In this document: one piece after another, positions 1 to 8,209 of the stretch
Numbering within the stretch: position 1 is the first letter of the stretch
Layout: each line of letters opens with the position of its first letter
Origin: Nocardioides sp. Arc9.136
GTDB lineage: Bacteria > Actinomycetota > Actinomycetes > Propionibacteriales > Nocardioidaceae
Direction: 5' to 3'
NCBI RefSeq assembly: GCF_030506255.1
Contig: NZ_CP113431.1
Coordinates: 2,792,001 to 2,856,000 of the forward strand
DNA length: 64,000 nt
Program-made: the position numbers and the translations under genes
The notes under the pieces: model-generated
The model's input: only the letters and a program-made list of their open reading frames with translations
Database searches by the model: none
What the model was told of the DNA's origin: nothing

Positions 1-1
1 G

Positions 2-553
2 GTCGGCGCCGGCGACGCCATCGCCCTCGGCCTGGCCGACCACTTCGTCCCCTCCGACCGGATCGATGAGCTGGTCCGCCGGCTCGCCGAGGAGCAGCCG
101 GACGCGGTGCTGGCCGACCTCGCCGAGGAGGCGCCCGAGGCGCCGCTGCTCGCGCAGCGCGACTGGATCGACGAGTGCTACGCCGGCGACGACGCCGCCG
201 CGGTCCTCGCCCGGCTGCGCGAGCACCGTGCCCCCGAGGCCCAGCAGGCCGCCGGGACGCTCGCGAAGCGCTCGCCCTTCGCCGTGACGGCCACCCTGCG
301 CGCGCTGCGCGAGGCCGGCGGGCTCGCCGACCTGGGCCAGGCCCTGGCGATGGAGCTGCGGCTGACCGTGCGGTTCCTCGACGTCCCCGACTTCGTCGAG
401 GGCGTGCGCGCCCAGGTCATCGACAAGGACCGGGACCCGCAGTGGCGGCCCGCGTCGCTCGACGAGGTGGACCCCGCCGCCGTCGCCGCCCTCTTCGAGC
501 CCCTGCCCTCGGGCGAGCTCGAGCTCCCCACCACCTCCGGAGGAACCGCATGA
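2..553 (+). CDS. 3-hydroxyisobutyryl-CoA hydrolase, C-terminal part
   Basis: The gene is cut by the left window edge; the reading frame is open from base 2. The visible stretch (VGAGDAIALGLADHFVP, then a helical C-terminal half) is typical of the ECH_2 branch of the crotonase superfamily. These enzymes hydrolyse 3-hydroxyisobutyryl-CoA to 3-hydroxyisobutyrate in valine breakdown. The stop overlaps the start of the 3-hydroxyisobutyrate dehydrogenase gene as ATGA, so the product of this enzyme would be the substrate of the next. The catalytic N-terminal half lies outside the window, so hydrolase rather than hydratase rests on C-terminal resemblance and context. Confidence 0.8.
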   Translation, partial: VGAGDAIALGLADHFVPSDRIDELVRRLAEEQPDAVLADLAEEAPEAPLLAQRDWIDECYAGDDAAAVLARLREHRAPEAQQAAGTLAKRSPFAVTATLRALREAGGLADLGQALAMELRLTVRFLDVPDFVEGVRAQVIDKDRDPQWRPASLDEVDPAAVAALFEPLPSGELELPTTSGGTA

Positions 554-1455
554 GCACCAGCACCACCGTCGCCTTCATCGGCCTGGGCAACATGGGCGGC
601 CCGATGGCCGCGAACCTGGTGGCCGCCGGCCGCGACGTCACCGGCTTCGACGTCGGCCAGGAGGCCTGCGACCGGGCCCGCGAGGCCGGCGTCGACGTCA
701 AGGGGTCCGCCGCGGAGGCCGTCCACGGTGCCGGCTCGGTCGTGACCATGCTGCCCAACGGCGCCCTCCTCCTCTCGGTGTACGACGAGGTGCTGGCCGC
801 CGCGGCACCCAGCACCCTCTTCGTCGACTGCTCGACCGTGGCGGTCTCCGACGCCCGCACCGCGGCCGACCGCGCCGTCGCGGCCGGCCACCGGGCCGCG
901 GACGCACCGGTCTCCGGTGGTGTCGGGGGCGCCGAGGCCGGCACGCTGACCTTCATGCTCGGCTGCGACGACGCCCTCCTCGAGGAGGCCACCGCGCTGC
1001 TCGACCCGATGGCCGGCCGCGTCGTCCACTGCGGCGCCTCGGGCGCCGGGCAGGCCGCGAAGATCTGCAACAACATGGTCCTCGGCGCGTCGATGATCGC
1101 GATCTCCGAGGCGTTCGTGCTCGGCGAGAAGCTCGGCCTGACCCACCAGGCGTTCTTCGACGTCGCCTCCACCGCGTCGGGCCAGTGCTGGGCGCTGACG
1201 ACCAACTGCCCGGTGCCCGGACCGGTGCCGACGAGCCCGGCCAACCGGGACTGGAAGCCCGGCTTCGCGGGCGCGCTGATGGCCAAGGACCTCGGCCTGG
1301 CGCGCCGCGCGGTCGAGGAGTCCGGCACCGACGCCGCCGTGGGCACGCTCGCCGAGGAGCTCTATCGTCGCTTCGCCGATGAGGGCGGCGCCGGCCTCGA
1401 CTTCTCCGCCATCGTCAACACCATCCGGGAGCGCTCGGCCACCGCGGCCGGGTGA
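550..1455 (+). CDS. mmsB: 3-hydroxyisobutyrate dehydrogenase
   Basis: A 301-residue beta-hydroxyacid dehydrogenase, near the usual family length of about 295. It has the dinucleotide-binding GLGNMG at residues 11-16, a substrate loop [13 protein letters not shown] near 119-131, and the catalytic lysine K171 in GQAAKICNN. It should oxidise 3-hydroxyisobutyrate to methylmalonate semialdehyde with NAD in valine catabolism. The ATG is chosen because it overlaps the upstream stop (ATGA) and begins directly with the Rossmann strand. A longer upstream reading in the same frame is arginine-rich shadow sequence. Confidence 0.92.
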   Translation: MSTSTTVAFIGLGNMGGPMAANLVAAGRDVTGFDVGQEACDRAREAGVDVKGSAAEAVHGAGSVVTMLPNGALLLSVYDEVLAAAAPSTLFVDCSTVAVSDARTAADRAVAAGHRAADAPVSGGVGGAEAGTLTFMLGCDDALLEEATALLDPMAGRVVHCGASGAGQAAKICNNMVLGASMIAISEAFVLGEKLGLTHQAFFDVASTASGQCWALTTNCPVPGPVPTSPANRDWKPGFAGALMAKDLGLARRAVEESGTDAAVGTLAEELYRRFADEGGAGLDFSAIVNTIRERSATAAG

Positions 1456-1481
1456 CCACACCAGCACCGCTGAGGAGCCCC

Positions 1482-2258
1482 ATGCCGTCGTACGAGACCA
1501 TCCAGGTGACCCGCGAGGGCCGCGTCGGGACGATCACCCTCGACCGCCCGAAGGCGCTGAACGCGCTCAACGCCCAGCTGATGACCGAGGTCGTCGCCGC
1601 GGCCGAGGAGCTCGACGCCGACCGCGGCATCGGCGCGATCGTCCTCACCGGCTCCGAGCGGGCGTTCGCGGCCGGCGCGGACATCAAGGAGATGGCCGAG
1701 CAGTCCTACGCCGACATGGCGCTCGGTGACTGGTTCGCCGACTGGGACCGGTTCGCCTCCCTCCGCACGCCGGTCATCGCAGCCGTCTCCGGCCACGCCC
1801 TGGGCGGCGGCTGCGAGCTGGCGATGATGTGCGACATGGTCCTCGCCGCCGAGTCGGCGCGCTTCGGCCAGCCGGAGATCAACCTGGGCGTCTTCCCCGG
1901 CATCGGCGGCACCCAGCGGCTGACCCGGGCCGTCGGCAAGGCCGTGGCGATGGACCTCATCCTCACCGGCCGCACGCTGACCGCCCAGGAGGCGCTCGCG
2001 GTCGGGCTGGTCTCCCGCGTCGTGCCGACCGAGGAGCTGCTCACGCAGGTCGCCGAGGTCGCCGCGACGATCGCCGAGAAGTCGCTGCCGGTCCTCTACG
2101 CCACCAAGGAGGCCGTCAACCGCGCCTTCGAGACCACCCTCGCCGAGGGTGTGAGGTTCGAGCGCCGCACCTTCCACGCGGCGTTCGCGCTCGAGGACCG
2201 CACCGAGGGCATGGGCGCCTTCGTGGAGAAGCGGAAGGCCGAGTTCAAGCACCGCTGA
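1482..2258 (+). CDS. enoyl-CoA hydratase
   Basis: A 258-residue crotonase-family protein. Oxyanion-hole segments lie at AAGADIKEM (about 63-71) and GGG (108-110), and the two catalytic glutamates fit E112 (GGGCELAM) and E132 (PEINLG), so true hydratase activity on 2-enoyl-CoA is expected. The ATG at 1482 has AGGAG about 6 bases upstream; an in-frame GTG at 1452 overlapping the mmsB stop is a weaker alternative. It is third in the valine/isobutyrate gene set, where methacrylyl-CoA hydration would fit. It overlaps by 14 bases the convergent hydrolase gene. Confidence 0.9.
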   Translation: MPSYETIQVTREGRVGTITLDRPKALNALNAQLMTEVVAAAEELDADRGIGAIVLTGSERAFAAGADIKEMAEQSYADMALGDWFADWDRFASLRTPVIAAVSGHALGGGCELAMMCDMVLAAESARFGQPEINLGVFPGIGGTQRLTRAVGKAVAMDLILTGRTLTAQEALAVGLVSRVVPTEELLTQVAEVAATIAEKSLPVLYATKEAVNRAFETTLAEGVRFERRTFHAAFALEDRTEGMGAFVEKRKAEFKHR

Positions 2259-2946
2259 CGTCGGCCCGCAGGTACGCCGCCACCGCGGCGGCGACCTGCG
2301 GCCCGTGCGTCAGCGGCACCATGTGCGCCCCGGCCGGCAACGTCTCGACGCGCGACCCGGCCGGCGCAGCGGCCACGAGCCGCCCGGCCCAGTCCGCCGG
2401 GCAGATCCGGTCGTGGCGCCCGCGCAGCACCAGCACCGGGCAGCGGACGTCGACCAGCGTCGCCTCGACGTCGTCGTGCCGGGCCGCGTCCATCGTCCGC
2501 TGGATGTGCAGCAGCCCGGTGCGGGAGTAGCTCCACGCCAGGAACGGCACCTGGCCGGGCCGCTCGTGGCGGGCGGTCCGCAGCCAGCGCCCGGCCAGTG
2601 CCGGCCAGGTCCGCGCACGCGGGTCGGTGCTCAGACCCACCAGCACGAGGCCGACCACGCGGTCGGCCGCGGCCGCGGCGGCGTGGGCGACGACCTGCGC
2701 GCCCGCCGAGTGCCCGAGCAGCACGACCGGCCCGTCCTCCGGCTGCAGCACCGCGGCGAGCCGCAGGCCGCGGGTGGCCGGGTCGAGCGCCTCCCCGCGG
2801 CGCGGCCGCACGCCGTACCCCGGCAGCACCTCGGTGCGTGAGCGGTGGCCGGGCAGCGCGGCGAGGGTGGTGTCCCACGCGGTCGGGCGCAGCCCGAGGC
2901 CCGGCACGGCGACGAGCGCCGGCCCGGGCTCAGGGCGCGAAGTCAC
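2245..2946 (-). CDS. alpha/beta hydrolase
   Basis: A 233-residue alpha/beta-hydrolase fold protein. The nucleophile is S80 in GHSAG, with acid D179 (RGRHDRICP) and H208 ([11 protein letters not shown]) completing a triad. There is no signal peptide, so it is probably cytoplasmic. The substrate cannot be told from sequence. Its start lies inside the end of the upstream MarR gene (17-base overlap), suggesting translational coupling. Confidence 0.85.
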   Translation of the reverse strand: MTSRPEPGPALVAVPGLGLRPTAWDTTLAALPGHRSRTEVLPGYGVRPRRGEALDPATRGLRLAAVLQPEDGPVVLLGHSAGAQVVAHAAAAAADRVVGLVLVGLSTDPRARTWPALAGRWLRTARHERPGQVPFLAWSYSRTGLLHIQRTMDAARHDDVEATLVDVRCPVLVLRGRHDRICPADWAGRLVAAAPAGSRVETLPAGAHMVPLTHGPQVAAAVAAYLRADVSGA

Positions 2947-3442
2947 CGCGACCGGCGCGGAACCGGCCGAGGACCTCGACCAGTGCCGCCACGTCCTCCT
3001 CGGCCAGCCCGATCGCCTCGAACACCTCGGCGTTGAGCACGGCCGTGGCCTCCTCGACCAGCCGCGCGCCCGAGGCCGTGAGGACCAGCACCGCCGACCG
3101 GCCGTCGTCGGGGTTGGCGACCCGCTGGACGTGCCCGTCCTCGGCGAGCCGGGCCGCGAGGCTGGTCAGCGACGTCGGGTGCACCTGGAGCCGCTGGCCG
3201 GCCCGTCGCATCGTCATCTGCTGCTCGGAGGCGAACGACAGCAGCCGCAGCAGCTCGAAGCGCGCGAACGTCAGCCCGAAGGGTCGCAGCAGACCGTCGA
3301 TCTGGGTGAGCAGCAGCTGCTGGGCGCGCATGATCGAGGTGACCGCCGCCATCCCGGGCGCCGCGTCGTCCCACCCGTGGGCCGTCCACTGACGGCGGGC
3401 CTCGGCGATCGGGTCGCGGCCGGGCGTCGGTGGGCTGCTCAT
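2930..3442 (-). CDS. MarR-family transcriptional regulator
   Basis: A 170-residue winged-helix protein. The central part (LTFARFELLRLLSFASEQQMTMRRAGQRLQVHPTSLTSL broken into helices) and the wing LAEDGHVQRVANPDDGRSAVLVLTASG are diagnostic of MarR. Such proteins are ligand-responsive dimeric repressors. It sits 11 bases after an SDR gene and overlaps the hydrolase, so it may control this reverse-strand cluster. The ligand is unknown. Confidence 0.88.
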   Translation of the reverse strand: MSSPPTPGRDPIAEARRQWTAHGWDDAAPGMAAVTSIMRAQQLLLTQIDGLLRPFGLTFARFELLRLLSFASEQQMTMRRAGQRLQVHPTSLTSLAARLAEDGHVQRVANPDDGRSAVLVLTASGARLVEEATAVLNAEVFEAIGLAEEDVAALVEVLGRFRAGRGDFAP

Positions 3443-3453
3443 CGCGGCAGAGC

Positions 3454-4230
3454 CTAGAACAGGTCGTCGCTGCGCAGGCTCACCTCGGCGCCGCCGTCGA
3501 CGTACACCACCTGTCCGGTGACGTGGGTGTTGGCCTCCGAGACGAGGAAGCCCAGGACCGACGCGACGGCCTCGGGCGGCGCGTAGCTGTTCAGCGGCAT
3601 CGGCACCGCGGCGTCCATCACCTCGCGCATCGCCGGGTCTTCGAAGAGCCAGGTGGTCATCGGGGTCAGCACCACGCCGGGCGCGACCACGTTGAGCGCG
3701 ATGCCGGCGTCGGCCCAGCCGGCGGTCACGCAGGTGCGCCGCGCCCAGGTCGCGAGCGCCCGCTTCGAGGAGGGGTAGACCGAGTAGCCGGCGCCCCGCT
3801 CCCCCAGCGCGGTCGCGCGCGCGAGCGCCGCGTCCTCGTCGCCGTCGAGGCAGGCGCGCGTGGTCTCCTCGTCGAAGGGCTGGGTGCCGGCGATGGAGCC
3901 GACGACCGCCACCCGCGGGGAGTCGGAGGCCGCCAGCACCGGTCGCAGCGCCTGGGCCACCTCGACGGTGCCGAAGTAGTTGATCCGCACCATCAGCGGG
4001 CTCGGCTCGGAGACCCCCGCGCAGGTGACCAGCGCGTCGATGCGGTCGCCGGTCAGCTCGCGGACCGCCGCGACGGCGTCCGCGCGGCCGGCGGGCGTGG
4101 ACAGGTCGGCGACCACCTCGGCGTCGCGCAGGTCGACCCCGACCACCTCCTCGCCGCGGGCGCGCAGCTGCTCTTTGAGGGCGCGGCCGATGCCGGAGGC
4201 GCTGCCGGTGACGACGGTACGACGGGGCAC
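3454..4230 (-). CDS. SDR-family oxidoreductase
   Basis: A 258-residue short-chain dehydrogenase. The cofactor motif TGSASGIG is at 8-15 and the catalytic pair Y152 and K156 in YPSSK. D34 at the end of strand 2 (GVDLRD) favours NAD(H). The insert between strand 5 and the catalytic tyrosine resembles the 3-alpha-hydroxysteroid or coniferyl-alcohol dehydrogenase-like subgroup; the real substrate is not known. It sits between an IclR and a MarR regulator, as expected for an inducible catabolic function. Confidence 0.87.
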   Translation of the reverse strand: MPRRTVVTGSASGIGRALKEQLRARGEEVVGVDLRDAEVVADLSTPAGRADAVAAVRELTGDRIDALVTCAGVSEPSPLMVRINYFGTVEVAQALRPVLAASDSPRVAVVGSIAGTQPFDEETTRACLDGDEDAALARATALGERGAGYSVYPSSKRALATWARRTCVTAGWADAGIALNVVAPGVVLTPMTTWLFEDPAMREVMDAAVPMPLNSYAPPEAVASVLGFLVSEANTHVTGQVVYVDGGAEVSLRSDDLF

Positions 4231-4278
4231 GGGGGCCTCCTGGTGAGGTGGGTCGGGACGGTGCGTGGAACTGGGGCG

Positions 4279-5034
4279 TCAGGTGCCGTCGGCGAGCCGG
4301 CGGCCGACCGAGCGGGCGGCGTCGACGACCAGCGGCGCGACGCGGGTCAGCGGGGTGGTGGCGTCACCGACGAGCGAGAGGGCGGCGACCTGGCCGTCGC
4401 CGTACCGCACCGGCGCGGCGACGCAGGCGACGTCGCGGGCGTAGGCGCCGCGCTCGAAGGCCAGGCCGTGCCGGCCACGGATCCGGTGGAGCTCGTGGTG
4501 GAACCGCGCCAGCGCCTCGGCGTCCAGCGCCGGACCGACGAGGACGTCGACGTCCTCGGAGTCCAGGCAGGCCAGCATGGCGCGGCCCAGGGCGGTGCGG
4601 TGCGCCGGCAGGCGGCGCCCGACCCGGGAGGGGACGGTGCTCGCCCGGGGTCCGCCGATCTTGTCGAGGTAGCTGACGTCGGCGTCCTCCAGCACGGCCA
4701 GGTGGACCACGAGGCCGGTGCGGACGTGCAGCTCGTGCAGGTGCGGCGCCGCCGCCTCGCGCAGCCCGAGGTGTCCGTCCGTGCGGCGGGCGAGCCCCTG
4801 GGCCCGGCGGCCGAGCGCGTAGCCGAACGGCGAGTGGTCGGCCCACTCCAGGCGCACCATCTGCTCGAGGATGCGGTGGGCCGTGGACCGCGGGAGCGCC
4901 GTCGCAGCGGCGACCTGCTCGAGCGAGAGCCGCGTGCGCGCGGACCCGAACGCGTCGAGGATGAGCGTCATCCGCTCGACCATCGTCACCGGCGTACCCG
5001 TCTCACCGACCTCGTCGGCCGTCAGCAGCGGCAC
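4279..5034 (-). CDS. IclR-family transcriptional regulator
   Basis: A 251-residue protein with an N-terminal winged helix (SLEQVAAATALPRSTAHRILEQMVRL, in pieces about 38-63) and a GAF-like IclR effector domain (LRIRGRHGLAFERGAYARDVACVAAPV type, about 150-190). IclR proteins regulate aromatic and other catabolic operons. It is the first of four reverse-strand genes; the SDR starts 48 bases after it. It faces the sigma-factor gene across a 339-base spacer, where its own promoter must lie. Confidence 0.88.
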   Translation of the reverse strand: MPLLTADEVGETGTPVTMVERMTLILDAFGSARTRLSLEQVAAATALPRSTAHRILEQMVRLEWADHSPFGYALGRRAQGLARRTDGHLGLREAAAPHLHELHVRTGLVVHLAVLEDADVSYLDKIGGPRASTVPSRVGRRLPAHRTALGRAMLACLDSEDVDVLVGPALDAEALARFHHELHRIRGRHGLAFERGAYARDVACVAAPVRYGDGQVAALSLVGDATTPLTRVAPLVVDAARSVGRRLADGT

Positions 5035-5138
5035 CGGACCTCCTGGGGACTGCCACGCACCCTCGTTGGACGGCCGGACGCTAGCAGCGCGGCGGGGTGG
5101 CCGGGCGCGATCTCCCGGTCAGCGGGTCCCGAGGCGTC

Positions 5139-5193
5139 CGCGACCGCCTCACGACCGTCTCGTGACCGTTCCGTGACCGTTCCGTGACCTCGG
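5139..5193 (+). repeat. five tandem 11-bp units
   Basis: Units start at 5139, 5150, 5161, 5172 and 5183. They read CGCGACCGCCT, CACGACCGTCT, CGTGACCGTTC, CGTGACCGTTC and CGTGACCTCGG, with the core CGxGACC kept in all but one base. One helical turn per unit puts the same face of DNA forward each time, as in arrays bound by head-to-tail regulators. It lies about 180 bases before the sigma-factor start. The binding protein is unknown. Confidence 0.8.
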
Positions 5194-5339
5194 CTCCGGC
5201 CGTCCTCCGGGCCCTGCCGCGTTTGGGAGGTGGCCCGCCGCGGAACCCTACGGGTGCCACGTGTCGCGGATGTTTCGGCGGGACGAGGACCGGCTCCGAT
5301 GGTTCACCTCACCCTTTCGGGTCATTTGTCCCTGTCCCG

Positions 5340-5363
5340 GTTTCACGGGTGTGCCGTCGGGTA
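5340..5363 (+). promoter_or_regulatory. putative SigB/SigF-type promoter
   Basis: GTTT (5340-5343), 15 bases, then GGGTA (5359-5363) matches the consensus known for SigB/SigF-group sigma factors (GTTT, 14-17 bases, GGGTA). It lies directly before a gene of that group, so autoregulation is likely. The predicted transcript start, about 7 bases after GGGTA, is only a few bases from the ATG at 5374, giving a nearly leaderless mRNA. An AGGGA just before the ATG overlaps the same bases, so the two readings cannot be separated by eye. Confidence 0.6.
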
Positions 5364-5373
5364 GGGACCAGCC

Positions 5374-6183
5374 ATGACGACGAGTGCTGTACCGCTGGGA
5401 CGCCGACCGAAGGACCTCCGGCGCAAGGCCGAGACCAAGCGCCTCTTCGACGAAGCGGCCACCGCCGTGAGCGAGGCCGAGCGGGAGCGCCTCCACGAGG
5501 AGATCGTCCTGCTGAACATCGAGGTCGCCCGCACCCTCGCCTCGCGGTTCCGCAACCGCGGCGTGCCGATCGAGGACCTCGAGCAGGTCGCCCTCCTCAC
5601 CCTCGTGCGGATCGTGCCGAAGTTCGACGCCAGCAAGGACCGCGACTTCCTCGCGTACGCCGTCCCCTCCATCCGGGGCGACCTCAAGCGCTACTTCCGT
5701 GACTTCGGCTGGATGGTGCGTCCGCCCCGTCGCGTCCAGGAGATCCAGTCCGAGGTCGTCGCCGCCCACCAGCGCGCTCGCGAGGCCGGCGAGCCCGCCT
5801 CTGCCGAGAAGATCGCCGAGCAGCTCGACCTGAAGCCCTCCGAGGTCCGGGCCGCGCTGATGGCCGACGGCTGCTTCCAGCCGCTCTCGCTCGACGTGCC
5901 GGTCTCCCCCGACCACGGTCGCGGCTCCCTGGGCGACACGCTCAGCGACGACGACCCGAGCGGCGAGCGCGCCGCGGAGGCCCGGGCCATGCTCACCCCG
6001 CTCATGCGCGAGCTGAGCGAACGCGACCGTCGCATCCTGCACCTCCGCTTCGCCGAGGACTGCACCCAGCAGGAGATCGCCGACCAGCTGGGCGTCACCC
6101 AGATGCAGGTCTCGCGCCTCCTGAGCCGGATCCTCGGCACGCTGCGCGAGGGCATCGGCGAGCTGGAGCCCACCGCCGGCTGA
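5374..6183 (+). CDS. SigB/SigF/SigG-type RNA polymerase sigma factor
   Basis: A 269-residue group 3 sigma factor. Region 2 is near 45-115 (GVPIEDLEQVALLTLVRIVPKFD, then FLAYAVPSIRGDLKRYFRD), region 3 about 120-170, and region 4 has the helix-turn-helix TQQEIADQLGVTQMQVSRLL near 232-254. In Actinobacteria such factors drive stress or differentiation genes and are held by RsbW-like anti-sigma factors. No anti-sigma gene is adjacent, but a STAS antagonist-like gene faces it. A consensus promoter for its own class lies upstream. Confidence 0.92.
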   Translation: MTTSAVPLGRRPKDLRRKAETKRLFDEAATAVSEAERERLHEEIVLLNIEVARTLASRFRNRGVPIEDLEQVALLTLVRIVPKFDASKDRDFLAYAVPSIRGDLKRYFRDFGWMVRPPRRVQEIQSEVVAAHQRAREAGEPASAEKIAEQLDLKPSEVRAALMADGCFQPLSLDVPVSPDHGRGSLGDTLSDDDPSGERAAEARAMLTPLMRELSERDRRILHLRFAEDCTQQEIADQLGVTQMQVSRLLSRILGTLREGIGELEPTAG

Positions 6184-6201
6184 CCGGCCCCACGGCACGA
6201 C

Positions 6202-6240
6202 ACGAGGCCCGCCGCTCCCGAGGGGAGCGGCGGGCCTCGT
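6202..6240. terminator. bidirectional hairpin between convergent genes
   Basis: A perfect 18-bp inverted repeat (arms 6202-6219 and 6223-6240) with a 3-base GAG loop. It lies between the sigma-factor stop and the STAS stop. There is no T tract, as is common for actinobacterial terminators. Symmetry and position suit termination from both sides. Confidence 0.8.
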
Positions 6241-6280
6241 CGTGTCTGGCTGTCGTGCCTGGCTGGAGGAGCTGTCGCCG

Positions 6281-6661
6281 TCAGGCGGGGACGCGCTCCG
6301 CGTGGTCGAACCGACCGGTCGTGCCGGTCAGGTCGATGACGCGGGCCACCGCGGCGCTGAGCGCTGCCACGCTGAAGGAGCCACCGGAGGCGGCCACCTC
6401 CTGCTGGCAGGCCAACAGTGCCGAGAGGCCGGTGCAGTCGATGAAGGTCACTCCGTCGAGGTCGAGCACGACAGAGCTGCAGCCGTCCGCCGTGCGGCGC
6501 GCGATCGATGCCCGCAAGCCGGACGCCGAGAGGACGTCGAGCTCGCCGGTGACGACGACGCGCAGCTGAGGGGGATCGACCACGGCGTTCACTGAGAAGT
6601 ACAAGGAACCGACAATCCGGGCCGTGAGGTCCTGGTGGAGGTGCGCCGGAGTCCCCGGCAC
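6281..6661 (-). CDS. STAS-domain anti-sigma factor antagonist
   Basis: A 126-residue STAS protein. The core runs from VVVTGELDVLSAS (about 35-47) to VVLDLDGVTFIDCTGLSALL (64-83). In SpoIIAA/RsbV relatives the motif is D-S-S-G and the second serine is phosphorylated by the anti-sigma kinase; here it is D75-C76-T77-G78, so T77 would be the phosphosite. It likely frees a sigma factor by binding an anti-sigma protein. It converges with a SigB/F-type sigma gene, but the partner anti-sigma factor is not in the window. Confidence 0.82.
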   Translation of the reverse strand: MPGTPAHLHQDLTARIVGSLYFSVNAVVDPPQLRVVVTGELDVLSASGLRASIARRTADGCSSVVLDLDGVTFIDCTGLSALLACQQEVAASGGSFSVAALSAAVARVIDLTGTTGRFDHAERVPA

Positions 6662-6904
6662 ACCTCGACGCTACGCCGCCTCGGTGTCCACGTCACCATC
6701 AGCGGACGAACAATCGGGACAGCCACCCCTGCGGGTGAGGCGCGGCGCGAGCCGCTGTCCAGGCAGGTCAGGGCTGGGCACCCGTGCCCCGGAAACGGCG
6801 CGGAAGGGCCAGGACGCGACCTCTGGGGGGCATCGGTCGCGACCTGGCGGCAGGATCCTGGCACAGGCCCGCCCTGCCGTGCGCAACGAGCACCGGCGTG
6901 TCCG

Positions 6905-7369
6905 TCAGAAGGTCGTCGTCGCCGTGCTGAACGGGTTGCAGGTGAACTCCCGCGACCACTCGGTGGTCCACGACCGGAAGCTCGCGGTGACCGTGACGGT
7001 GTAGGTCGACGACCTGAAGAGGCGGAACTCCTGGGTGTGCGTGACGCTGCCCTGCTTGTTGCTGAGGGGGGCGGACGTGGCGCCGTTGTCCGAGACCTCG
7101 ACCTCGTAGGTCGTGCCGCCCAGCTGGCCGGCGTCGCCGACGCCCCTGATGGTCGCCGTACCTCCCGCGGCCAGCCGACCGGCGTTGCTGGTGCACTGGA
7201 ACGATCCGGTGACCGAGGAGATGGTGGCCATCCGGGCGATCGAGACGCCCGTGCCGGCAGGCGCCTGACGCACGCTGAACACCGCCTGGGCGACCTGCGG
7301 GACCAGCAGGAAGCACACCACCGCGAGCACGACGGCCGCGGCGCGGCGCCACGTGTCGGTGCGGTTCAT
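6905..7369 (-). CDS. small secreted protein, candidate SipW-peptidase substrate
   Basis: A 154-residue protein with a signal peptide (hydrophobic residues about 10-30) ending in VAQAVFSVRQ, similar in layout to SipW-type signals. The mature part is rich in Ser, Thr and Val and looks like a beta-sandwich; it has two cysteines (FQCTSN and FTCNPF). The start is the ATG with AGGAG 7 bases upstream; a longer frame is possible but lacks this. Its upstream region carries the same repeats as the SipW and TasA-like genes. Export and surface location are likely; function is unknown. Confidence 0.65.
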   Translation of the reverse strand: MNRTDTWRRAAAVVLAVVCFLLVPQVAQAVFSVRQAPAGTGVSIARMATISSVTGSFQCTSNAGRLAAGGTATIRGVGDAGQLGGTTYEVEVSDNGATSAPLSNKQGSVTHTQEFRLFRSSTYTVTVTASFRSWTTEWSREFTCNPFSTATTTF

Positions 7370-7397
7370 GCGGGCTCCTGCGGGTCTCGGGAGGGAC

Positions 7398-7460
7398 TGA
7401 TGAGAAGTCTGCCGACACGGCTTCAAGGGGGCCGACCAGAAAACTCAAGAATTCCGCAAG
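7398..7460 (-). promoter_or_regulatory. SipW-regulon box A (shared with divergent regulator gene)
   Basis: In minus-strand orientation, CTTGCGG (7460-7454) and CTTGAGT (7449-7443) are half-sites 11 bp apart. They are followed by CTTGA at 7427, 8 bases, then CGGCAGA and TTCT...CATCA ending near 7398. The same order occurs before the SipW gene (box B) and the TasA-like gene (box C). The block fills the 109-base spacer between the secreted-protein gene and the OmpR-type regulator, which is the obvious candidate binder. Confidence 0.7.
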
Positions 7461-7478
7461 GTCTGGCACACTCGCCCC

Positions 7479-8207
7479 GTGGACGCAGCGGAGCACGAAC
7501 GCACGGCACTGGTGGTCGAGGACGACGAGGACATCCGTTCCCTCATCGAGTTCACCCTGCAGACCCAGGGGTTCGTGGTCACCGCGGTCGACTCCGGCCT
7601 GGCCGGCGTCGAGGCGGTGCACTCCCTGGACCCGGACCTGATCACGCTGGACCTGGGGCTCCCCGGGATCGACGGCATCGAGACCTGCCGGCGGATCCGC
7701 GAGACCAGCGACGCCTACATCGTGATGATCACCGCCCGCGACGACGAGATCGACCGGCTCATCGGCCTGGAGACCGGGGCCGACGACTTCCTGTCCAAGC
7801 CGTTCAGCGTCCGTGAGCTCAAGGCGCGGGTCAACGCGCTGTTCCGGCGGCCTCGCCGCGGTCCGGCGCTGTCGGTGGCGCCGACGTCCTCCGAGCCCGA
7901 GCACGAGGTCCTCGAGCACGGCGCGCTGCGGGTCGACGTCGACGGCCGGCGCGCGTTCCGCGACGAGGAGGAGCTCGCGCTCACCCGCACCGAGTTCGAC
8001 CTGCTCACCGAGCTGATGCGCACCCCCGCCCGGGTCTGGACCCGCGAGGCGCTGCTGCGCTCGGTGTGGGGCACCGACTGGGCGACCGACACCCACCTGG
8101 TCGAGGTCCACGTCGGCAACCTGCGGCGCAAGCTCGGCGAGAAGCGCGAGGGCCCCAAGTTCGTGCGGACCGTCCGGGGCGTCGGCTACCGGATGGAGTC
8201 GCTCTAG
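7479..8207 (+). CDS. orphan OmpR-family response regulator
   Basis: A 242-residue protein with a receiver domain (acidic E14-D15-D16, phosphoacceptor D58 in TLDLGLPG, conserved K in LSKPFSV) and a C-terminal winged helix (LTRTEFDLLTELMRTPARVWTREALL, then THLVEVHVGNLRRKLGE, VRTVRGVGYRM). The start is GTG. No histidine kinase is next to it; an Hpt-like gene lies at its 3' end on the other strand. Phased direct repeats upstream fit OmpR-type binding and suggest autoregulation. Confidence 0.92.
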   Translation: MDAAEHERTALVVEDDEDIRSLIEFTLQTQGFVVTAVDSGLAGVEAVHSLDPDLITLDLGLPGIDGIETCRRIRETSDAYIVMITARDDEIDRLIGLETGADDFLSKPFSVRELKARVNALFRRPRRGPALSVAPTSSEPEHEVLEHGALRVDVDGRRAFRDEEELALTRTEFDLLTELMRTPARVWTREALLRSVWGTDWATDTHLVEVHVGNLRRKLGEKREGPKFVRTVRGVGYRMESL

Positions 8208-8209
8208 CC

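Larger units (their letters stand above)
5035..5373. other. 339-base divergent spacer between IclR and sigma-factor genes
   Basis: No credible protein gene is seen here. The spacer holds a five-unit 11-bp tandem array (5139-5193) and a SigB/F-like promoter (5340-5363), both listed separately. The remainder is GC-rich sequence without an obvious element. Confidence 0.7.

Noticed and set aside
5310-5335. A second GTTC...GGGTC promoter-like pair before the sigma gene
   Set aside because: It departs from the consensus in both hexamers; the pair at 5340-5363 is exact.
6671-6886. A 71-codon minus-strand frame upstream of the STAS gene
   Set aside because: It has no ribosome site and no recognisable family, and overlaps other equally open frames; the 6662-6904 spacer appears empty.
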